Positions 60,829 through 64,000 of a stretch of 64,000 nucleotides of DNA are shown one piece after another; positions within the stretch are counted from its first letter, which is position 1; each line of letters begins with the position of its first letter. The DNA comes from an uncultured Clostridia bacterium (GTDB taxonomy: Bacteria > Bacillota > Clostridia > Oscillospirales > Ruminococcaceae). The notes beneath the pieces were generated by a model. The model was not told the DNA's origin and ran no database searches. It worked only from the letters and a program-made list of their open reading frames with translations. The stretch is from contig CANQWD010000007.1 of assembly GCA_947627465.1 (NCBI GenBank), positions 1 to 64,000 of the forward strand, read 5' to 3'. Made by a program: the position numbers and the translations under genes.

Positions 60829-62631
60829 TTACAGACCGACTCTGCCCGTGCCGTTTATCAATTTGTCGAGCATATCGTCCAAAGTAGTCAACATTCTCGA
60901 AGAAGCATTGTACCATTTGGAGTAATTCAGCATATTTATGCCTTCCTCGTCCATCTGAACGCCCGAAACGCTGTCGCGGGAATCAAGCAGCTCGTCTACG
61001 GTGACTTTCGCGGTCTCGTTGCGGCTGGTCTCGTATTCTATCGTCTGCCCCAAGCGGTTGGATATGAACGAAATGTATTCAAAGTAGCTGCCCGTAAAAT
61101 CGTGGCAATATCCGAACTCGATATTTTTGTTGTCGAACTGCGAGAACAGATACTTAACGTTGGTATTCTGCAAATTCACCGTGCCCGAAGCCGTGCCGTC
61201 AACCGTCTCGTAAACGGGAATGGGCTTGCCGTTTGCGTCCAGCTTGTTGGAACCGTCCGCGTTCTTTTCGTAAACGGGAACGAGATTGTTGTCCTTATCT
61301 CTCAGTCTCGAACCGGGTATGTAAACTATATTCCCGTTTGCGTCCTTTTTCGGAACGGGAAGTCCGTCAGCGTCGTATTTTATCGAGCCGTCCGCGTTGG
61401 TCTCCGTTTCGTAAGCCTGCTCGTACTTTATCTTAGTGACGGGAGTGTCCGACTTCTCGTCGAAGCCGTACTCATACAAGCCCGTTTTCTCGTTGAAGTA
61501 ACGTACCTTGCCTATCATCGTGGGATCCTCGAGCCAATCATCCGAAACGCGGATATTTCCCGCCGTAATGAGCGAATCCTCCGTCGCGGAAACAAACATC
61601 GCCCTAAAGCTGTCGTTATCCGCGCCGTTAGCGGTGTTCAGCGTGTCGGCGACCGTTCTCGCGAACATATTGATAGCGGACTTGAAGTACGCAATTCCGT
61701 AATTGCTGTTCTGACCGCCCGCCGCGTAAACGCCGTTGCCGTTTATCATATCCTGATACGCTTTAAACGAGCCGCGCGTCAAAATAACGTCCTGTCCGTT
61801 CTGGAAGTAAAGCTCCGCTGTGCCGTAAATGTCATATTCTTTCATAATGATCTGGCTGTTCTTCTGCGCGATGCCGTCCAGTATTTTCACTCCGCCCATT
61901 GTAACGTCATACGTTCCGTTGGCGTTTTGGTGCACGGAGATCTCGCCGTAGGTTCCCAGCTCGTCAATATAGAGGTTCATCTCGTCGTAAAGCTCGTTGG
62001 GCCCGTACTCCTCGGCGTAATGGAACTTCTCTTTTTCAATGCGCTCGTTCAATTCGCGCATTTCGTTGAGCATCTTGTTTACGTATTCAACATTGTCTTT
62101 CAGCTCGTTGACATAAGTGTCCTCGACCTGCTTAAGCTGACTGCTGTAATCGTTCAGCATACGGCAAAGATTGACCGCCGCGTTCGCGGCTATTGTCGCG
62201 ACCTCGGTACTGTCGGGCTTTTCCTCGGAATAATCCTGAAGCGCATTCCAGAAATCCTGAGTTTTCCGTTGCAAGCCCGTGGTCTCAAAATTGTCGAGGA
62301 TATCCTCAATATCGCTTAAAACGTTTATTTTCGTCTCTGTCTCCGATTCTATGGAAACGTTTTCTCTGTAACGCTTATCTATGTAAGTGTCGCGTATCTG
62401 TGAAACGCCGTAAGCGTTCGCGCCCTGACCCTGCATGGAAAGCATATTGCTCCGCGACGACCACCTCGGCTCTCCGAGACCGCTTACATACATCGAATAA
62501 ATATCCACGCGCTGGCGGGTATAGCCCGGCGTGTTGATGTTTGATATATTGTTGCCCACAATATCCTGGTTCTTCTGAGCCAGCATAAGTGTTCTTCTTT
62601 GAGTTTCAAAGCCTAAAAAAGTAGGACGCAT
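60829..62631 (-). CDS. flgK: Flagellar hook-associated protein FlgK
   Basis: 600 aa. FLGFETQRRTLMLAQKNQD, NNISNINTPGYTRQRVD near the N-terminus and the C-terminal EEGINMLNYSKWYNASSRML are hallmarks of FlgK, the first hook-filament junction protein. A surface region at about 385-470 has short tandem repeats rich in Asp, Gly and Lys (KYDADGLPVPKKDANGN, KLDANGKPIPVYE). Shares an operon with flgL (19-bp gap). Confidence 0.96.
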   Translation of the reverse strand: MRPTFLGFETQRRTLMLAQKNQDIVGNNISNINTPGYTRQRVDIYSMYVSGLGEPRWSSRSNMLSMQGQGANAYGVSQIRDTYIDKRYRENVSIESETETKINVLSDIEDILDNFETTGLQRKTQDFWNALQDYSEEKPDSTEVATIAANAAVNLCRMLNDYSSQLKQVEDTYVNELKDNVEYVNKMLNEMRELNERIEKEKFHYAEEYGPNELYDEMNLYIDELGTYGEISVHQNANGTYDVTMGGVKILDGIAQKNSQIIMKEYDIYGTAELYFQNGQDVILTRGSFKAYQDMINGNGVYAAGGQNSNYGIAYFKSAINMFARTVADTLNTANGADNDSFRAMFVSATEDSLITAGNIRVSDDWLEDPTMIGKVRYFNEKTGLYEYGFDEKSDTPVTKIKYEQAYETETNADGSIKYDADGLPVPKKDANGNIVYIPGSRLRDKDNNLVPVYEKNADGSNKLDANGKPIPVYETVDGTASGTVNLQNTNVKYLFSQFDNKNIEFGYCHDFTGSYFEYISFISNRLGQTIEYETSRNETAKVTVDELLDSRDSVSGVQMDEEGINMLNYSKWYNASSRMLTTLDDMLDKLINGTGRVGL

Positions 62632-62647
62632 GATCTATCCTCCACAG

Positions 62648-63130
62648 TTAAACGTTTCTGAACGCCTTTGCCGTCGGCTGTCCGCCCGCGACCTTTGAAG
62701 CGTTCTTATTATAAGTCTCGGGCTTGTTTACAATGCCCGCCCTGTCTACGATTTCCTTTTCGCTGTCGAGCTTGCGCTTGACTATCTCGGCAGTCTCCGA
62801 GTTAAGCTCGGTGATGTTGTCGACGATCTCCGTAAGCTGCCGCGCCAGCATTTTGATTTTCGGCTTATAGCTTTCGGGCGCGTCCTCGGCAAGCTCCGAG
62901 AGCTTTTTATCACCAATGCCCAGTCCCTTGAAAAGCGCCAGCCGCTTTTCCTCAAGCGAACGGCTCTTCATCAGAAAAGCCTGCTCGTCGTTCAGCGATT
63001 TCGTAAGCCAGTCCAAATCATCCTGCAATATCTTCGTGTGCTTTTTCATTAAGAAAACCGTAAGTTCTCTGTAAAAATCCACGTCGATCTCCAGACATTT
63101 TACGACCGCTTCGGCAGTCCGCCAATCCAT
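62648..63130 (-). CDS. flgN: FlgN-type flagellar export chaperone
   Basis: 160 aa; GGGGTGAT upstream. Long helices with LMKKHTKILQDDLDWLTKSL and EKRLALFKGLG, typical of FlgN, which protects FlgK and FlgL in the cytoplasm before export. The gene precedes flgK, as is usual. The C-terminus NKNASKVAGGQPTAKAF is FlgN-like. Confidence 0.88.
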   Translation of the reverse strand: MDWRTAEAVVKCLEIDVDFYRELTVFLMKKHTKILQDDLDWLTKSLNDEQAFLMKSRSLEEKRLALFKGLGIGDKKLSELAEDAPESYKPKIKMLARQLTEIVDNITELNSETAEIVKRKLDSEKEIVDRAGIVNKPETYNKNASKVAGGQPTAKAFRNV

Positions 63131-63134
63131 CAGA

Positions 63135-63398
63135 TCACCCCATTAAAATAAGTGCCGCGAGCTCTTCTCTCGAAAAATCGCCCGCCGAATTGCCCGCGTC
63201 AACTATCTCCTGCGGAGTGGCGTTAGCGTTTACTGCGCTTGCGATATCCGCTTTTGCGGCGGCTATCGCGGCTGCAAAGCCGAACTCGACCCTGTCGGTG
63301 TTATTTTTTGCGGAAACGGCGGCACCGGATTTTTTCGGCGCGCTCGCCTTTGTTGTTTTGTAGGGAGAATAAATTCCTCCGATACCTTTTATCTCCAT
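63135..63398 (-). CDS. flgM: Anti-sigma-28 factor FlgM-like protein
   Basis: 87 aa; GGGGG upstream. N-terminal IKGIGGIYSPYK and a C-terminal helix pair (IVDAGNSAGDFSREELAALIL) fit FlgM, which holds the flagellar sigma factor inactive until it is exported through the finished hook. The sequence is short and Ala-rich, so identity rests partly on its position at the head of the flgN-flgK-flgL operon. Confidence 0.8.
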   Translation of the reverse strand: MEIKGIGGIYSPYKTTKASAPKKSGAAVSAKNNTDRVEFGFAAAIAAAKADIASAVNANATPQEIVDAGNSAGDFSREELAALILMG

Positions 63399-63461
63399 AG
63401 TGCCGACCCCCTTTTAAATTAGATGTCAAAATTTTAGCATGAGCCTCGCGCTGTAAGAAAG

Positions 63462-63521
63462 CGCAACTCGCGCTTTGGTTATATTATCGGCATACCGGCT
63501 TAAAATCTTTAGCGAGTTGCG
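63462..63521. repeat. 10-bp inverted repeats flanking the flgM promoter
   Basis: CGCAACTCGC (63462-63471) and GCGAGTTGCG (63512-63521) are perfect complements separated by 40 bp. The spacer contains the complete sigma-28-type promoter. Confidence 0.75.
63484..63511 (-). promoter_or_regulatory. Sigma-28 (SigD)-type promoter of the flgM operon
   Basis: On the minus strand TAAA (63511-63508), a 16-bp spacer and GCCGATAA (63491-63484) match the flagellar sigma-factor consensus. It would drive flgM through the fliS/fliT genes. Confidence 0.85.
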
Positions 63522-63555
63522 AAAGCCGCCGAAATTTTCGGCGAAACGCACAAAA

Positions 63556-63581
63556 AGCGCACCACATTTCTATGGTGCGCT
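63556..63581 (-). terminator. Terminator of the gene at the right edge
   Basis: A 9-bp stem AGCGCACCA / TGGTGCGCT followed by TTTT on the minus strand, 32 bp after the stop of the leftward partial gene. It isolates the flgM operon from upstream transcription. Confidence 0.85.
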
Positions 63582-63612
63582 GTATATTTTTTATCCCAAT
63601 ATTAACAAAATA

Positions 63613-64000
63613 TTAACTAAAGAGCGTTCCCGCTGAACCTAACGAATTTCCGACGTGTGCAAAAACTCCGCACGGCTGACCGTTCTCAAGCACGCCTTGG
63701 GTCTTGAAGGTGTTGGTAGAGGCATTGGTAGTGACCTCTTTTTTGCAATATGACGTCCACTCGACTTCCACGGGCTTTGAGGAGAAATCCCCGGCTGTCA
63801 GAGGAACGGACGCGTCTGTCTGCGTGGGAGGAACATAGGATATCTTCGCGTAGTAAAAGCCGTCTTTATATTCCATCTTGTTTTTCATTTCTTCCATAAA
63901 AACCGCGCCGATCTCGCTGCCGCCTGTGGTGTGGTTAAGTCTTGCGAGAAGAACGTCAAGCTCGTTTGCATAGTCGACGTGCTTCAAAACGCCGCCGATA
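63613..64000 (-). CDS. Hypothetical protein, 5' end outside the window
   Basis: About 129 codons are visible and the frame stays open to the window edge. The visible part includes ARLNHTTGGSEIGAVFMEE and a C-terminal QPCGVFAHVGNSLGSAG. A TTG at 63987 is in frame but has no evident ribosome binding site, so the protein likely begins further upstream. Mostly polar with no membrane segment. No family recognised. Confidence 0.6.
   Translation of the reverse strand, partial: IGGVLKHVDYANELDVLLARLNHTTGGSEIGAVFMEEMKNKMEYKDGFYYAKISYVPPTQTDASVPLTAGDFSSKPVEVEWTSYCKKEVTTNASTNTFKTQGVLENGQPCGVFAHVGNSLGSAGTLFS

Overview
The window looks like the chromosome of an anaerobic, spore-forming, flagellated Clostridia, most likely a gut bacterium of the Oscillospirales/Ruminococcaceae type. 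That is inferred from an alpha/beta-type spore protein (SASP), a CotH-like kinase, a rubrerythrin, ATP-dependent PEP carboxykinase, gut-type glycosidases and a bile-salt-hydrolase-like enzyme, combined with near-consensus sigma-A promoters (TTGACA, 17 bp, TATAAT) and GGAGG ribosome binding sites. No rRNA, tRNA or CRISPR array was seen.

Layout. 0-8.7 kb: a membrane GGDEF protein, then a divergently read operon of an MMPL/RND transporter and a very large GLUG-repeat surface protein. 8.8-15.5 kb: CotH kinase lipoprotein, pckA, a SASP, a two-rubredoxin rubrerythrin, and a thioredoxin reductase / E1-like adenylyltransferase pair. 16-22.4 kb: RING-finger membrane protein, GT-C-like membrane glycosyltransferase, Trk/Ktr potassium channel subunit, TrmN6-like methyltransferase, rsmI. 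22.5-27.7 kb: a run of small unknown proteins (including a tandem duplication) leading to a TerY-C-like zinc protein and an atypical Ser/Thr kinase. 27.9-35.3 kb: a frameshifted GH43 pseudogene, GNAT, bile-salt-hydrolase-like enzyme, YgjP metallopeptidase, Sel1-repeat protein, VanZ, TtcA.

35.3-46 kb is the most unusual part. A strong promoter and a GC-rich leader that folds as a perfectly paired four-way junction precede a VWA/DUF2201-type protein. This is translationally coupled to six tandem paralogous cytoplasmic proteins (one is two units fused) with ankyrin-like helical N-termini and BspA-type leucine-rich C-termini, and a decayed seventh copy follows. The function is unknown.

46-51 kb: cation efflux, another LRR protein, alpha-galactosidase with three 28-bp palindromic repeats in its leader, a PflA-like radical SAM protein. 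51-64 kb: a late flagellar operon read leftward from a sigma-28-type promoter: flgM, flgN, flgK, flgL, DUF6470, fliW, csrA, fliD, fliS and a FliT-like gene, followed by two paralogous unknowns. FlgL and FliD are much enlarged and share a repeated insert.

Throughout, intergenic DNA is rich in fold-back elements: at least three multi-copy MITE-like families, single-copy fold-backs, and seven short hairpins that all sit just upstream of start codons with the same strand polarity.
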